From: a virus | IMG/VR virus record: IMGVR_UViG_3300043409_000503 | Coordinates: 1-54,928 of that record | Reading direction: 5' to 3' (one strand) | DNA length: 54,928 bases | Shown: piece by piece, positions 1-6,490 of the stretch | Position numbering within the stretch: the first letter of the stretch is position 1 | How the letters are laid out: each line of letters begins with the position of its first letter | Made by a program: the position numbers and the translations under genes | The notes under the pieces: generated by a model | Told to the model about the DNA's origin: nothing | The model's database searches: none | Seen by the model: the letters and a program-made list of their open reading frames with translations, nothing else

Positions 1-221
1 GCCTTTTCGTAGGTAGATGCGTTGTACATCTTATCAATGGACATCGGCTCACCGGTTTTTATCGTCAGCGGATTGCCTGCAAAATCTTTCCCATGTACCT
101 CAAAAAGCAAGGCTATCTTATGTTTGTATTTGGTTTCACCAACAGTAAACAAATCTAATTGCATACCGCAGTCGATAACCTGGTAGCAGCGTGCTAGGTG
201 CATGCCGACTGGCACTTCGAT
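1..221. repeat. Terminal overlap, left copy (matches 54708-54928)
   Basis: Bases 1-221 repeat bases 54708-54928 end to end. There are two substitutions: T at 96 against C, and A at 105 against C. Both lie in the SSB-like gene and are synonymous (Val GTA/GTG, Leu CTT/CTG on the minus strand), which fits natural variation between genome copies better than random error. The genome unit is therefore about 54,707 bp. The repeat may be an assembly overlap of a circular or circularly permuted genome, or a true short terminal redundancy. The sequence alone does not decide. Confidence 0.9.
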
Positions 222-266
222 GAACTTATTTTGTTTGTCTGGATTAGATGTAAGTGTAAGACCCAT
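1..266 (-). CDS. SSB-like single-stranded DNA-binding protein, N-terminal part (cut by window edge)
   Basis: This is the 5' part of the gene whose remainder lies at 54335-54707 in the circular genome; the joined product is 212 aa. Start ATG at 266 is preceded by AAGGAAG. The N-terminus runs MGLTLTSNP and leads into GMHLARCYQVID, a beta-rich region like the small phage proteins often annotated as ssDNA-binding. Function is inferred mostly from the acidic C-terminal tail (see 54335-54928). The start overlaps the end of the 58-aa gene (244-420) by 23 nt, so the two are co-transcribed leftward from the promoter at 452-480. Confidence 0.7.
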   Translation of the reverse strand, partial: MGLTLTSNPDKQNKFIEVPVGMHLARCYQVIDCGMQLDLFTVGETKYKHKIALLFEVHGKDFAGNPLTIKTGEPMSIDKMYNASTYEK

Positions 267-420
267 GATTTTCTTCCTTTAGGTTTGGTTTCTTTAAGCC
301 ACATTCGGCATAGATAATTTCCCAGTCTTCTTTTCCTGCGTACCCGTTCGTTGCTTTAGTTAGCGCCTCTTCGAGTCTTTCTTGCCGCTCTAGCATCATC
401 TGATGCATCTCTGCGTCCAT
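244..420 (-). CDS. Small conserved-looking protein, 58 aa, first gene of leftward operon
   Basis: ATG at 420 follows an AGGGAG ribosome-binding site at good spacing. The product is mostly helical, charged and Met-rich at the N-terminus (MDAEMHQMM), and ends in HGSYTYI. The centre (EDWEIIYAECGL) resembles short proteins that precede SSB-like genes in other phages, but this comes from memory of the pattern, not a search. Its 3' end overlaps the SSB-like gene start. Function unknown; the position suggests a role in replication or recombination. Confidence 0.75.
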   Translation of the reverse strand: MDAEMHQMMLERQERLEEALTKATNGYAGKEDWEIIYAECGLKKPNLKEENHGSYTYI

Positions 421-451
421 CACGTCTCCCTGGTCGGTGGTAAGAGATCGT

Positions 452-480
452 AATTTATCATGTTTAACTTAAAAGTACAA
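452..480 (-). promoter_or_regulatory. Leftward early promoter
   Basis: Read on the minus strand, a -35 box TTGTAC (475-480) and a -10 box TAAATT (452-457) are separated by exactly 17 bp. They lie 32 bp upstream of the first leftward start codon (420). The promoter is back to back with the rightward one at 486-513. TGTTTAA at 461-467 and TTAAACA at 520-526 form a widely spaced inverted pair flanking both promoters. Confidence 0.6.
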
Positions 481-485
481 TACGC

Positions 486-513
486 TTGACCGATGAAAAT
501 AAACAGGTGTAAT
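486..513 (+). promoter_or_regulatory. Rightward early promoter
   Basis: A -35 box TTGACC (486-491), a 16-bp spacer and a -10 box TGTAAT (508-513) precede the first rightward gene. TTAAACAA at 520-527 lies just downstream, at the expected transcript start. It is the reverse complement of TTGTTTAA, which also opens the promoter repeats at 5465 and 6431, so it may be an operator half-site. Confidence 0.6.
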
Positions 514-542
514 ATCGGCTTAAACAAACAAGGAGAACCCGC

Positions 543-743
543 ATGACGCTTGCAGAATACTTCCAAACTAAACCTAGAGGCTCAAAGGTTGCGATGGCCA
601 AGAAGCTTGGTATTAGTAAGAACTGGCTGAGCCAGATCATTAGCTGGGCTAAGCTTCCGAGCCCTGAGATCTCTGTGCAGATCGAGCACCTGACCGAGGG
701 TAGCGTGCAGCGCCACGAGTTACGTCCTGACCTGTTCCTATGA
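543..743 (+). CDS. YdaS/Cro-like helix-turn-helix regulator, 66 aa
   Basis: A small DNA-binding protein. Residues about 14-34 (KVAMAKKLGISKNWLSQIIS) form a typical HTH. The C-terminal LTEGSVQRHELRPDLF is the hallmark ending of Cro/YdaS-type proteins, which usually read 'LT.G.V.R.DLRPD'. AAGGAG sits 7 nt before the ATG. As first gene of the rightward operon beside the divergent promoters it probably represses one or both of them. No integrase or large CI-type repressor is present, so a regulator of early gene timing is more likely than a lysogeny repressor. Confidence 0.8.
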   Translation: MTLAEYFQTKPRGSKVAMAKKLGISKNWLSQIISWAKLPSPEISVQIEHLTEGSVQRHELRPDLFL

Positions 744-1354
744 ACACGTACAAGTTCCCAGTGCAGGCCTATCTGATTCAGACAGCCCGTCTACAGGGCG
801 CTGAGGATTTAACCTACCGTCGCCTGCTCGACGTGTATTACATGACGGAGAAGCCGTTGACCTTAGACGTTGACCTGCTGGCCGGTAAGGTCGGGATGGA
901 CCTTGACGTGGTCGAGATGGTCTTAGGCGAGTTCTTCACCAAGGAGGACGACGGCTACCACCACGCGGACTGCGATAAGCAGGTTGCTGGCTATAAGCAT
1001 CGGGTCAATATCAACCGAGCTGCTGCACCGCTGGGCGGTCTAGTAAGATCCGGCAAGGCACCCTTAAAGGCTAAACCTGTGGATAAGCCTGTGGATAAGA
1101 ACCCTTGTGAGCGCTTCCAGGACTTCTGGGATGCATGGCCACCGAACGACAGGAAGGTTGCCCGTAAGCAGTGCGAGGATAAGTGGAGGACGCATAACCT
1201 GGACCTGGAAGGTGCCAAGATTGTGAACCACGTCATACAGATGAAGAGCTCCGAGGATTGGGTGCGGGGATTTATACCGGCGCCGTTGGTTTACCTGAAT
1301 CAAAAGCGCTGGGAGGCTGCTGTTGTGATCGGCGCTAAGAGGCGCATCCTATGA
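740..1354 (+). CDS. DUF1376-type replication protein, 204 aa
   Basis: Residues about 5-85 match the DUF1376 pattern found in phage replication proteins: a short N-terminal strand, LTYRRLLDVYYMTEKPL, then helices ending in a DGYHH segment. This is followed by a Lys/Pro linker and a C-terminal module starting FWDAWPPNDRKVARKQ, which recurs at the ends of lambda O-like initiators. It probably recruits the helicase encoded two genes downstream to the origin. It overlaps the preceding stop (ATGA) and the following start. The initiator role is inferred. Confidence 0.75.
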   Translation: MNTYKFPVQAYLIQTARLQGAEDLTYRRLLDVYYMTEKPLTLDVDLLAGKVGMDLDVVEMVLGEFFTKEDDGYHHADCDKQVAGYKHRVNINRAAAPLGGLVRSGKAPLKAKPVDKPVDKNPCERFQDFWDAWPPNDRKVARKQCEDKWRTHNLDLEGAKIVNHVIQMKSSEDWVRGFIPAPLVYLNQKRWEAAVVIGAKRRIL

Positions 1355-1779
1355 GTAAGCTTGAGGCCTTACTAGGGCGCCTGGAGAAGGTCAAGGGGCG
1401 TAACGGTAGCTTCGTTGCCTGCTGCCCTCATCACGCCGATAAGAGCCCGTCCCTGGCCATTAAAGAGAACCCAGACGGTCGGATCCTTTTGCACTGCTTT
1501 GCCGGGTGCTCCGCGGCCGAGGTTGTTGGATCTATCGGGATGGAGCTCGGCGATCTGTTCCCTGAGGATGCGCAGCGGGAGCGGATCGGGCATCGTGGGC
1601 AGCCGACGAAACCTAGATTCTACGCAACAGATCTGTTGAAGATTATTAACTTTGAGGCGCTAGTTGTTTCTATTGCTGCTGCGGATATGTCTAAGGGCAA
1701 GCCCTTGTCTGACGTTGACAGGCAGCGGTTGTCTTTAGCTGCGGATCGGATTCGGGAGGCGGCTACCTATGCAGGATAG
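1351..1779 (+). CDS. Stand-alone CHC2 zinc-finger (primase N-terminal domain), 142 aa
   Basis: Residues about 20-65 carry the primase zinc motif CCPHH...CFAGC: two Cys, a His and a following Cys pair within the 'fvacCPfHxdksPSl' context, and the ending IGMELGDLFP. This domain reads the priming trinucleotide in DnaG and T7 gp4. No TOPRIM/RNA-polymerase domain follows, and none is seen in the adjacent helicase. The protein may recruit host primase or be half of a split primase. The C-terminal half (about 80-142) is helical and unassigned. Confidence 0.85.
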   Translation: MSKLEALLGRLEKVKGRNGSFVACCPHHADKSPSLAIKENPDGRILLHCFAGCSAAEVVGSIGMELGDLFPEDAQRERIGHRGQPTKPRFYATDLLKIINFEALVVSIAAADMSKGKPLSDVDRQRLSLAADRIREAATYAG

Positions 1780-2782
1780 TTCCTCGTCCCTGATGGCCCG
1801 TGCGGCTGCGTTTGATGACTTCAGGCGTAACCAGGTAATCCATTCAAGCCAGGTGGACGTAGAGAAGTACCTTGACGCGCCGGACCTGTCTACGCACGTT
1901 AAAACCGCCCAGGAGGTGATTGACGAGATCTGGGAAGAGGTACTGTCCCCGATACAGGTAGACCACAGCTACACGATGCCCTGGCTGAAGACGCATATGT
2001 CGTTCCGGTTCCGGCCAGGCGAGGTGACGCTTTACGCAGGGTCTAACGGTGGGGGTAAGTCTCTGATCACTGGCCAGATCGCTATGCATCTGATGAAGCA
2101 GAACCGAAAGATTTGTATTGCTTCGTTTGAGATGAAGCCGAAGCGAACTATCTACCGGATGCTGCGGCAGTTCGCCGGGGTCAACATTGACGAGCCTGGC
2201 TTCACAAGCCGTGACAAGGTAATAGCGAAGGTCCTAGAGCGTTACGAGTCCTTCGTTAAGGACCGGCTGTACTTGTACGATCAGCAGGGTACGACCACAG
2301 CCAAGCAGGTTATTGCGATGGCTAGATACTCGGTGACTGAGCTCGGCATTACAGACATTTTCGTGGATTCGCTCATGAAATGCGTTCCAGCGGAGGATGA
2401 CTATAACGCCCAGAAGTACTTCGTCGATAACCTGACGGCCTTAGCGCGGGACTTAAATGTGCATGTTCATTTGATCCACCATATTAAGAAGCTGCAGTCT
2501 GAGGAGGTTGCCCCGAACAAGTTTGACATCAAGGGCTCCGGCGCCATTGGGGACCAGGTGGATAACGTCCTGTTAGTGTTCCGCAATAAAAAGAAGGAGC
2601 ACAAGCGGCAGCAGGGTCTGCTTGTTGACGAGTCGGAGCATGACGTGCTGTTGATGTGCGAGAAGCAACGGAACGGGGAAGGGGAGGACTGGTTCGGCCT
2701 TCACTACCATAAGGCAAGCCAACAATTTGTGGAGGCGGCAGACAGCGTGCCGATGTCGTTTGATGACAAGGGAAATTTCTGA
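1769..2782 (+). CDS. DnaB-family replicative helicase (RecA-like ATPase), 337 aa
   Basis: This protein unwinds DNA at the fork. Walker A is GSNGGGKS around residue 95 (a Gly-rich variant), followed by IASFEMKPKRTIYRML, as in DnaB 'SlEM' motifs. Walker B is IFVDSLMK (about residue 195). HLIHHIKK and then GSGAIGDQVDNVLLV are the H4-like DNA-loop and arginine-finger regions. The length suits a RecA core with a short N-terminal extension. It overlaps the zinc-finger gene by 11 nt, so a split primase-helicase pair is plausible. Because no DNA polymerase gene is present, replication must use the host polymerase. Confidence 0.88.
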   Translation: MQDSSSSLMARAAAFDDFRRNQVIHSSQVDVEKYLDAPDLSTHVKTAQEVIDEIWEEVLSPIQVDHSYTMPWLKTHMSFRFRPGEVTLYAGSNGGGKSLITGQIAMHLMKQNRKICIASFEMKPKRTIYRMLRQFAGVNIDEPGFTSRDKVIAKVLERYESFVKDRLYLYDQQGTTTAKQVIAMARYSVTELGITDIFVDSLMKCVPAEDDYNAQKYFVDNLTALARDLNVHVHLIHHIKKLQSEEVAPNKFDIKGSGAIGDQVDNVLLVFRNKKKEHKRQQGLLVDESEHDVLLMCEKQRNGEGEDWFGLHYHKASQQFVEAADSVPMSFDDKGNF

Positions 2783-2999
2783 GGAAGAGCACAAGTACCG
2801 GTGCCTAGTCCGCTGGGTCATCAAGTACCGAATGGAGAACCGGGACGCGGCGCACAAGTGGTTGCGTGGCGGGGTAGATGAAAAGAATATTTATCGCAAG
2901 GGTTGGATGGAGGTACGTCCTGATTCACCGCTAGAGAAGGACGTAATTAATCAATGGAAGTTAGGTAACCGAGGGGAATACGATCAATGGAAAGTTTAA
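2763..2999 (+). CDS. Conserved-type small phage protein, 78 aa (DUF7696-like)
   Basis: The start is placed at ATG 2763, inside the helicase end, because the upstream part of the frame reads as shadow. Highly charged, with EEEHKYRCLVRWVIKYR then WLRGGVD and GNRGEYDQWK. The 'C..RW.....W L.G....KGW......GNRG' pattern is familiar from small proteins next to phage helicases, possibly the DUF7696 family, but I am not certain. Function unknown. Confidence 0.7.
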   Translation: MTREISEEEHKYRCLVRWVIKYRMENRDAAHKWLRGGVDEKNIYRKGWMEVRPDSPLEKDVINQWKLGNRGEYDQWKV

Positions 3000-3283
3000 G
3001 AGATAAGGTACAACTTGCCGCAGAGGTTGCACTTGAAATTTACGAAGAAGTTATTGATCAACTGCCTGACTTATTGGGAGAGGTTCCGCAGGAAGTTTAT
3101 GATGGTTGTCTGTTACTAATTGGGCAGCGTTTGTCAGCGCATGCCGTAGCAGACGCAATAATAAATGCAGATATGAACGCTGCAATTTTAATACATAAGA
3201 TGTCATCGGATCAGGTGATGGAAATGGCACACGAAATGGCGGCTGAGTCGGTTATATCAAAGGCAATGGGAGAACAAGAATGA
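2987..3283 (+). CDS. Hypothetical acidic helical protein, 98 aa
   Basis: ATG 2987 overlaps the end of the previous gene. All-helical composition rich in Glu, Ala and Met, no Cys pairs, no membrane segment. The C-terminal half (MSSDQVMEMAHEMAAES) is amphipathic. Not recognised. Its A+T content looks higher than in the helicase gene. The tight operon context says it is expressed with the replication genes. Confidence 0.7.
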   Translation: MESLRDKVQLAAEVALEIYEEVIDQLPDLLGEVPQEVYDGCLLLIGQRLSAHAVADAIINADMNAAILIHKMSSDQVMEMAHEMAAESVISKAMGEQE

Positions 3284-3528
3284 GTGAGATGAGCGCGTTT
3301 CAACGTAGGTTTTTAAACCGGGCCGAGGCTGTTGATCTGTTCACGCAGGAGGAGTTCGATAAGGAGCTAGAGCTTGCTAAGCAAGAGATCTTGCAAATGG
3401 CCATCATCGTTACTGGAGAGGCGATTTCGATAGAGCGGGAGATCTGCGCAAAGATAGCTGAGAAGTTTGACCCAGCAGCCGCTGAAGCTATACGTAACCA
3501 TGTAGACAAGCCAGATGTTGAGCATTGA
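3280..3528 (+). CDS. Hypothetical protein with 'REICAKIAE' motif, 82 aa
   Basis: ATG overlaps the preceding stop (ATGA). Helical. It contains EREICAKIAEKF, one version of the 'ER..CAK.(C/A)E' motif seen in several other small early proteins of this genome (7590-7760, 7747-8139, 52984-53205). Function unknown; the shared motif suggests one large family of phage accessory proteins. Confidence 0.75.
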   Translation: MSEMSAFQRRFLNRAEAVDLFTQEEFDKELELAKQEILQMAIIVTGEAISIEREICAKIAEKFDPAAAEAIRNHVDKPDVEH

Positions 3529-3862
3529 GCTGCCCTGGCCACCGTCGGTCAATAGTTACTGGCGAACCTTTCAGGGGCGCATGCTGATTAGCAAGGATGG
3601 CCGGAACTACCGTAAGGCGGTCCAAGACGCTGTGACCTTGAACCTGGCTAACAAGCACTGGGAGGGGCAGTTGAAGGTGACGGTGGAGGCGTTCAGGCCA
3701 GATAATCGTAAGAGGGACCTTGATAATCTGCTCAAGGCAATCTTAGATGGGCTGGCGCATGGCGGTGTTTACCTCGACGACTCGCAGATAGTAGACCTCA
3801 GGATTTACTGGGCGCCGGAAAAGGGTGGGAAAGTGATCGTATCAATTGAGGAAATCAAATGA
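3515..3862 (+). CDS. rusA: RusA-family Holliday junction resolvase, 115 aa
   Basis: Cuts four-way DNA junctions made during recombination and replication, before packaging. It starts with the family signature LPWPPSVNSYWR and has the catalytic aspartate cluster KRDLDNLLKAILDGL followed by GVYLDDSQIVDL, so the Asp residues needed for metal binding are present. Length matches E. coli RusA (about 120 aa). It overlaps the preceding gene by 14 nt. Confidence 0.92.
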   Translation: MLSIELPWPPSVNSYWRTFQGRMLISKDGRNYRKAVQDAVTLNLANKHWEGQLKVTVEAFRPDNRKRDLDNLLKAILDGLAHGGVYLDDSQIVDLRIYWAPEKGGKVIVSIEEIK

Positions 3863-4062
3863 AAAAGAAAGCATGGGGGCTCAAAACAAAGCATGGGTCC
3901 TTTATAAATAGACCGCCTACGCATCATTGGGAAGCCGAGCGGGTGCTGTTGTTTCGTACTCGCAAGCAGGCCAAGTCGTATTTAGAGAACGATCAGTACT
4001 GGGAAGGTAGGGCTGCACCGGTTCGGGTTACTTATGAAGTAATGGAGATAGAAGATGAATGA
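3859..4062 (+). CDS. Hypothetical basic protein, 67 aa
   Basis: Overlaps the RusA stop codon (ATGA). Lys-rich at the start (MKKKAWGLKTKHG), with RVLLFRTRKQAKSYLEN in the middle, which reads like a small alpha/beta domain, and an acidic end. Not recognised. Confidence 0.65.
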   Translation: MKKKAWGLKTKHGSFINRPPTHHWEAERVLLFRTRKQAKSYLENDQYWEGRAAPVRVTYEVMEIEDE

Positions 4063-4225
4063 TACTGACCTGCTTGATTTTTATGCTGGGCTTGCTCTGG
4101 TTGGGTTAATAACGAAGCACGGGTCAAACTTTGGCCAGACGTGGTTTGCAGAGGCTGCATTTTTACAGGCCTCAATGATGCTTGAAGAAAGAAAAAAACA
4201 TGTAGGTGTATCTGATGGCGATTAA
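4055..4225 (+). CDS. Small phage protein, 56 aa
   Basis: ATG 4055 overlaps the end of the preceding gene (GAAGATGA). The N-terminus DLLDFYAGLALVGLI is like the 'DyfAGqAL.Gl' start of short phage proteins usually found among early genes. A helical middle (WFAEAAFLQASMMLEE) follows, with a Lys-rich tail. No predicted signal or clear membrane segment. Function unknown. Confidence 0.7.
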   Translation: MNDTDLLDFYAGLALVGLITKHGSNFGQTWFAEAAFLQASMMLEERKKHVGVSDGD

Positions 4226-4240
4226 ACATAGGGGATAAAA

Positions 4241-4627
4241 ATGAAGCCGTTAACTAACGCTTGGGACGATGAGGAAGTGCCTGAAGACACGGACGATATG
4301 CTTAGTCGAGATCCGCACAAAATGGTGGACTTTATTTTCGTCAACCGAGGAAAGCTTGCAGAGGCTGTTGGAGCGCGTGGGTATCTTGAGAACTTCCTTA
4401 AATCAAAGAAGGCCTTGTTAATGAAAGCCAGCGGAGAATCGACCATTGGGGCACAAGAGAGGGAGGCCTATGCGCATCCTGATTACATTGCCCTATTTAA
4501 GGCGATTGAAGAGGCCAAGGTGCTTGAGGAGACGTTGCGGTGGGGGATGACTGGGGCTCAGATGCGGGTAGAGATCTGGCGCACTGAGCAGGCAAATTAC
4601 AGGGCTGAAGGCAAGATTACATTGTGA
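4241..4627 (+). CDS. Conserved-type phage protein, 128 aa
   Basis: Starts acidic (WDDEEVPEDTDDM). Then comes a helical region with KALLMKASGE, GAQEREAYAHPDYIALF and LRWGMTGAQMRVEIWRTEQANYRAE. The 'GAQErEAYAhp.Y..l' and 'R.EvWRt.qAn.Ra' segments recur in phage early regions next to RusA. The helical-hairpin character suggests a DNA- or protein-binding accessory factor, but no function is established. Confidence 0.75.
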   Translation: MKPLTNAWDDEEVPEDTDDMLSRDPHKMVDFIFVNRGKLAEAVGARGYLENFLKSKKALLMKASGESTIGAQEREAYAHPDYIALFKAIEEAKVLEETLRWGMTGAQMRVEIWRTEQANYRAEGKITL

Positions 4628-4821
4628 TTAAACTTGGGGACTGGGTGATGATCTGTGAGACGGGTGACAAGGGAGTTGTCATTGCTGCGATGGATCAGAA
4701 CGAGCGGTTTGTCGTCCAGATTCCTCCAACAGCGAAGTGGTTGCACGTAAAGCAGGTCCATGTGGGCATTGAGAAGGTACGAAAGATCAAGCCGATCTTA
4801 CAGATGAAGTTATTTTTTTAA
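4624..4821 (+). CDS. KOW/SH3-like small protein, 65 aa
   Basis: GTG start overlapping the previous stop (GTGA). The sequence KLGDWVMICETGDKGVVIAA looks like the beta-barrel 'G D.V.i..g..G.V' pattern of KOW or SH3-like folds. A basic C-terminal part follows. A second protein of this type is at 6229-6438. Function unknown. Confidence 0.65.
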   Translation: MIKLGDWVMICETGDKGVVIAAMDQNERFVVQIPPTAKWLHVKQVHVGIEKVRKIKPILQMKLFF

Positions 4822-4834
4822 TATTGGAGGTTTT

Positions 4835-5050
4835 ATGAAACGTGATCGTTTATCTATTGTTGCAGACATCCGGCCAGCACAACGTGCGGAAGACGAGTTT
4901 AAGACCACGTGGGGACGCGTCTGGACGCACGGCTCAGATGTGATGGGTACCTGGCGTAAACAGCTCGTCAACGGTAAGCCCTGGGTGCCGCCAAGCGAGG
5001 TGCGGGATGATTTCCTGTTTAAGCAGAACAGAGAGAAGCCAAGCAAATGA
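4835..5050 (+). CDS. Hypothetical protein, 71 aa
   Basis: ATG preceded by TTGGAGG at good spacing. Contains TTWGRVWTHGSDVMGTWRKQ and KPWVPPSEVRDDFLF, rich in Trp. Not recognised. Its stop overlaps the start of the next small gene. Confidence 0.7.
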   Translation: MKRDRLSIVADIRPAQRAEDEFKTTWGRVWTHGSDVMGTWRKQLVNGKPWVPPSEVRDDFLFKQNREKPSK

Positions 5051-5151
5051 CCTCACTATCCATTGTGTTGTTAGTTGCCGGGTTTTTTATCGGCGTGGCG
5101 GCAGCGGTTGCCGCGGTGGGCTTTGTTCTGTATTGCTTCAGTGAACAATAA
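5047..5151 (+). CDS. Small single-pass membrane peptide, 34 aa
   Basis: ATG 5047 overlaps the stop of the previous gene (ATGA). Almost the whole peptide is one hydrophobic helix, from SIVLLVAGFFIGV to VGFVLYCF, followed by SEQ. The translational coupling on both sides supports a real gene. It may insert in the inner membrane during early infection. No family recognised. Confidence 0.6.
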   Translation: MTSLSIVLLVAGFFIGVAAAVAAVGFVLYCFSEQ

Positions 5152-5425
5152 GCTCAACGCGGCAGAGCGCAGGCACCTGCAGCGGGTCAAGAGCCTACCT
5201 TGCTCCGTCTGTAATGCGCCGCCACCGAGCAGCGCTCATCACGTCAAGCAGGGGCTGCAGTACACGACTGTGGCCCTCTGCTACGACTGCCACCAGGGCT
5301 CTCTAATGGGCTGGCATGGGCAGAAGCGTGCCTGGGCAATCCGCAAGGTAGATCAGCTCGATGCGCTTAACGTTACCATTCAGAGGCTTATAGAGAACAC
5401 CTATCAGGTTGAGGATAGCAATTAA
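5141..5425 (+). CDS. Zinc-binding HNH/Ref-like protein, 94 aa
   Basis: GTG 5141 is chosen because the longer frame only reads through the preceding gene. Residues about 10-60 show ERRHLQRVKSLPCSVC, then SSAHHV and CYDCHQG: a Cys2 pair, a central HH and a second Cys-x2-Cys with a trailing His. This is the zinc-ribbon beta-beta-alpha layout of HNH nucleases, close to P1 Ref and DUF968-type proteins. It may nick DNA during recombination. The catalytic His of the HH pair is present; nuclease activity is inferred. Confidence 0.75.
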   Translation: MNNKLNAAERRHLQRVKSLPCSVCNAPPPSSAHHVKQGLQYTTVALCYDCHQGSLMGWHGQKRAWAIRKVDQLDALNVTIQRLIENTYQVEDSN

Positions 5426-5456
5426 AAAGAATTAGGTCGGTAGGTGTATAAATCTC

Positions 5457-5497
5457 TTGTGTGTTTGTTTAATTCCGAATTACACTACGTCTGTAGT
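5457..5497 (+). promoter_or_regulatory. Early promoter with operator-like inverted repeat, copy 1
   Basis: Possible -35 TTGTGT (5457-5462) and -10 TACACT (5481-5486), spacer 18 bp. A perfect inverted repeat ACTAC-GTCT-GTAGT (5484-5497) overlaps the expected start point. TTGTTTAATTC at 5465-5475 is shared with the copy at 6431-6463, including the 10-bp distance to TACACT. The shared block sits 31 bp before the ATG at 5529, and the leader ends in a similar ribosome-binding segment (CAGGAGACCGACC). Confidence 0.6.
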
Positions 5498-5528
5498 CCA
5501 GTGATTCACAACCCACAGGAGACCGACC

Positions 5529-5825
5529 ATGAACAATGACCTGAACACCAACAAAATTGACAAACTCGGCGCTTTGCTTGCAGAGATCGCTGACTTGACT
5601 GCCGAGGCGAACCTTATTAAAGAGGGCCTCAAGGACATAGCAACGGCCCCAGGCTCTACCGAAAAGGTATTTGAGGGTGCGCTGTTCAAAGCTACCTTTA
5701 GCGAGACTAACCGCGGCAACGTTAACTACAAGAAGCTTTTCACCGCCCTCGGCATCAGCTCTGAGGTTATTGCTAAGTATACGGAAACTACCGCTGTGTT
5801 TAGCATCAAGGTAGGGGCACGCTAA
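5529..5825 (+). CDS. Conserved-type phage protein, 98 aa
   Basis: The N-terminal helix KIDKLGALLAEIADLTAEANLIKEGLKD looks like a coiled coil. A compact alpha/beta part follows: VFEGALFKATFSETNRGNVNYKKL and TTAVFSIKV. The 'F.G.lfkAt..e..R...d.k......gi...' pattern is common in small phage early proteins of unknown role. It is the first gene behind the promoter/operator copy at 5457-5497 and overlaps the HTH gene by 1 nt. Confidence 0.75.
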   Translation: MNNDLNTNKIDKLGALLAEIADLTAEANLIKEGLKDIATAPGSTEKVFEGALFKATFSETNRGNVNYKKLFTALGISSEVIAKYTETTAVFSIKVGAR

Positions 5826-6232
5826 TGAAATTCCAAGAAACTTTTTGCAGCCAGTGCGGTCAGGGCTTCGGCCCTGGCGACGGCGGCTACTCGTCGTGCA
5901 AGTCGCACGCCCCTAAGCATCAGCACAATTGGGCGGCCTACAGCCGTATGGCTCGTGGTGCCCTTGGTTTGTCCCAGGCTGAGGTAGCGCAGGCGTTAGG
6001 GGTTACCAGGGTTACGATTATTAGGCTGGAGACTGGGCGTAGTCCGGTTAAGGCTTTGTTAGTGAACACGCTCATTGATTTTTATACCTCACAGGGCGTT
6101 TCATCAAATATACAAAAGCACCCCTCCCTTTTGTCTGGACAATATGTCACGGTTGGTATCTATTTAAATTCAAAAGGTGGGGGGGTTTTTGTATCGCCAC
6201 TGAAAGCTAATCCATTAAGGGGGAAGAAATGA
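5825..6232 (+). CDS. Zinc-ribbon plus XRE-type helix-turn-helix regulator, 135 aa
   Basis: The N-terminus has CSQCGQGFGPGDGG then SSCKSH, a likely zinc-binding ribbon. Residues about 38-85 form an XRE HTH (YSRMARGALGLSQAEVAQAL, then GVTRVTIIRLETGRSPV). The C-terminal quarter is beta-rich and unassigned. It lies between two copies of the same promoter/operator repeat (5457-5497, 6431-6463). The simplest reading is a local transcription regulator acting on those sites, which is inferred from position. Confidence 0.8.
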   Translation: MKFQETFCSQCGQGFGPGDGGYSSCKSHAPKHQHNWAAYSRMARGALGLSQAEVAQALGVTRVTIIRLETGRSPVKALLVNTLIDFYTSQGVSSNIQKHPSLLSGQYVTVGIYLNSKGGGVFVSPLKANPLRGKK

Positions 6233-6438
6233 AAGTCGGACAGCACGTCAAGTTCAACAAGAAGTTGCCACGCTTAGCCCACTGCCGGGGGTTTATCACA
6301 GCAATCGACGGCATGATCGTCAAGATGCACTGGTACGAAGGGGCCGAGGACGGTCCAATGCATACCCTACTGGAGCACTTAGAACTGGCAGGTAAAGCGC
6401 CTCAAAAAATAGTAAATAAAGATAGCCTAATTGTTTAA
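6229..6438 (+). CDS. KOW/SH3-like small protein, 69 aa
   Basis: ATG overlaps the regulator stop (ATGA). Sequence VGQHVKFNKKLPRLAHCRGF, then ITAIDGMIVKMHWYEG, gives alternating strands typical of a small beta-barrel. The last codons overlap the TTGTTTAATTC box of the second promoter repeat. Not recognised further. Confidence 0.7.
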   Translation: MKVGQHVKFNKKLPRLAHCRGFITAIDGMIVKMHWYEGAEDGPMHTLLEHLELAGKAPQKIVNKDSLIV

Positions 6439-6463
6439 TTCGATGTTACACTACGTATGTAGT
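6431..6463 (+). promoter_or_regulatory. Early promoter/operator repeat, copy 2
   Basis: TTGTTTAATTC (6431-6441), TACACT (6447-6452) and the inverted repeat ACTAC-GTAT-GTAGT (6450-6463) reproduce copy 1 at the same internal spacing. A good -35 box is not obvious here, which suggests activator dependence or that the conserved element itself is the recognition site. The next gene starts at 6491 after CAGGAGAACCGACC. Confidence 0.55.
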
Positions 6464-6490
6464 ACTTCATAACAGACAGGAGAACCGACC

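Noticed and set aside
543-743. Lysogeny control by the Cro/YdaS-like protein
   Set aside because: No integrase, excisionase, attachment site or large repressor was found, so a lytic life style with early-gene regulation is the simpler reading.
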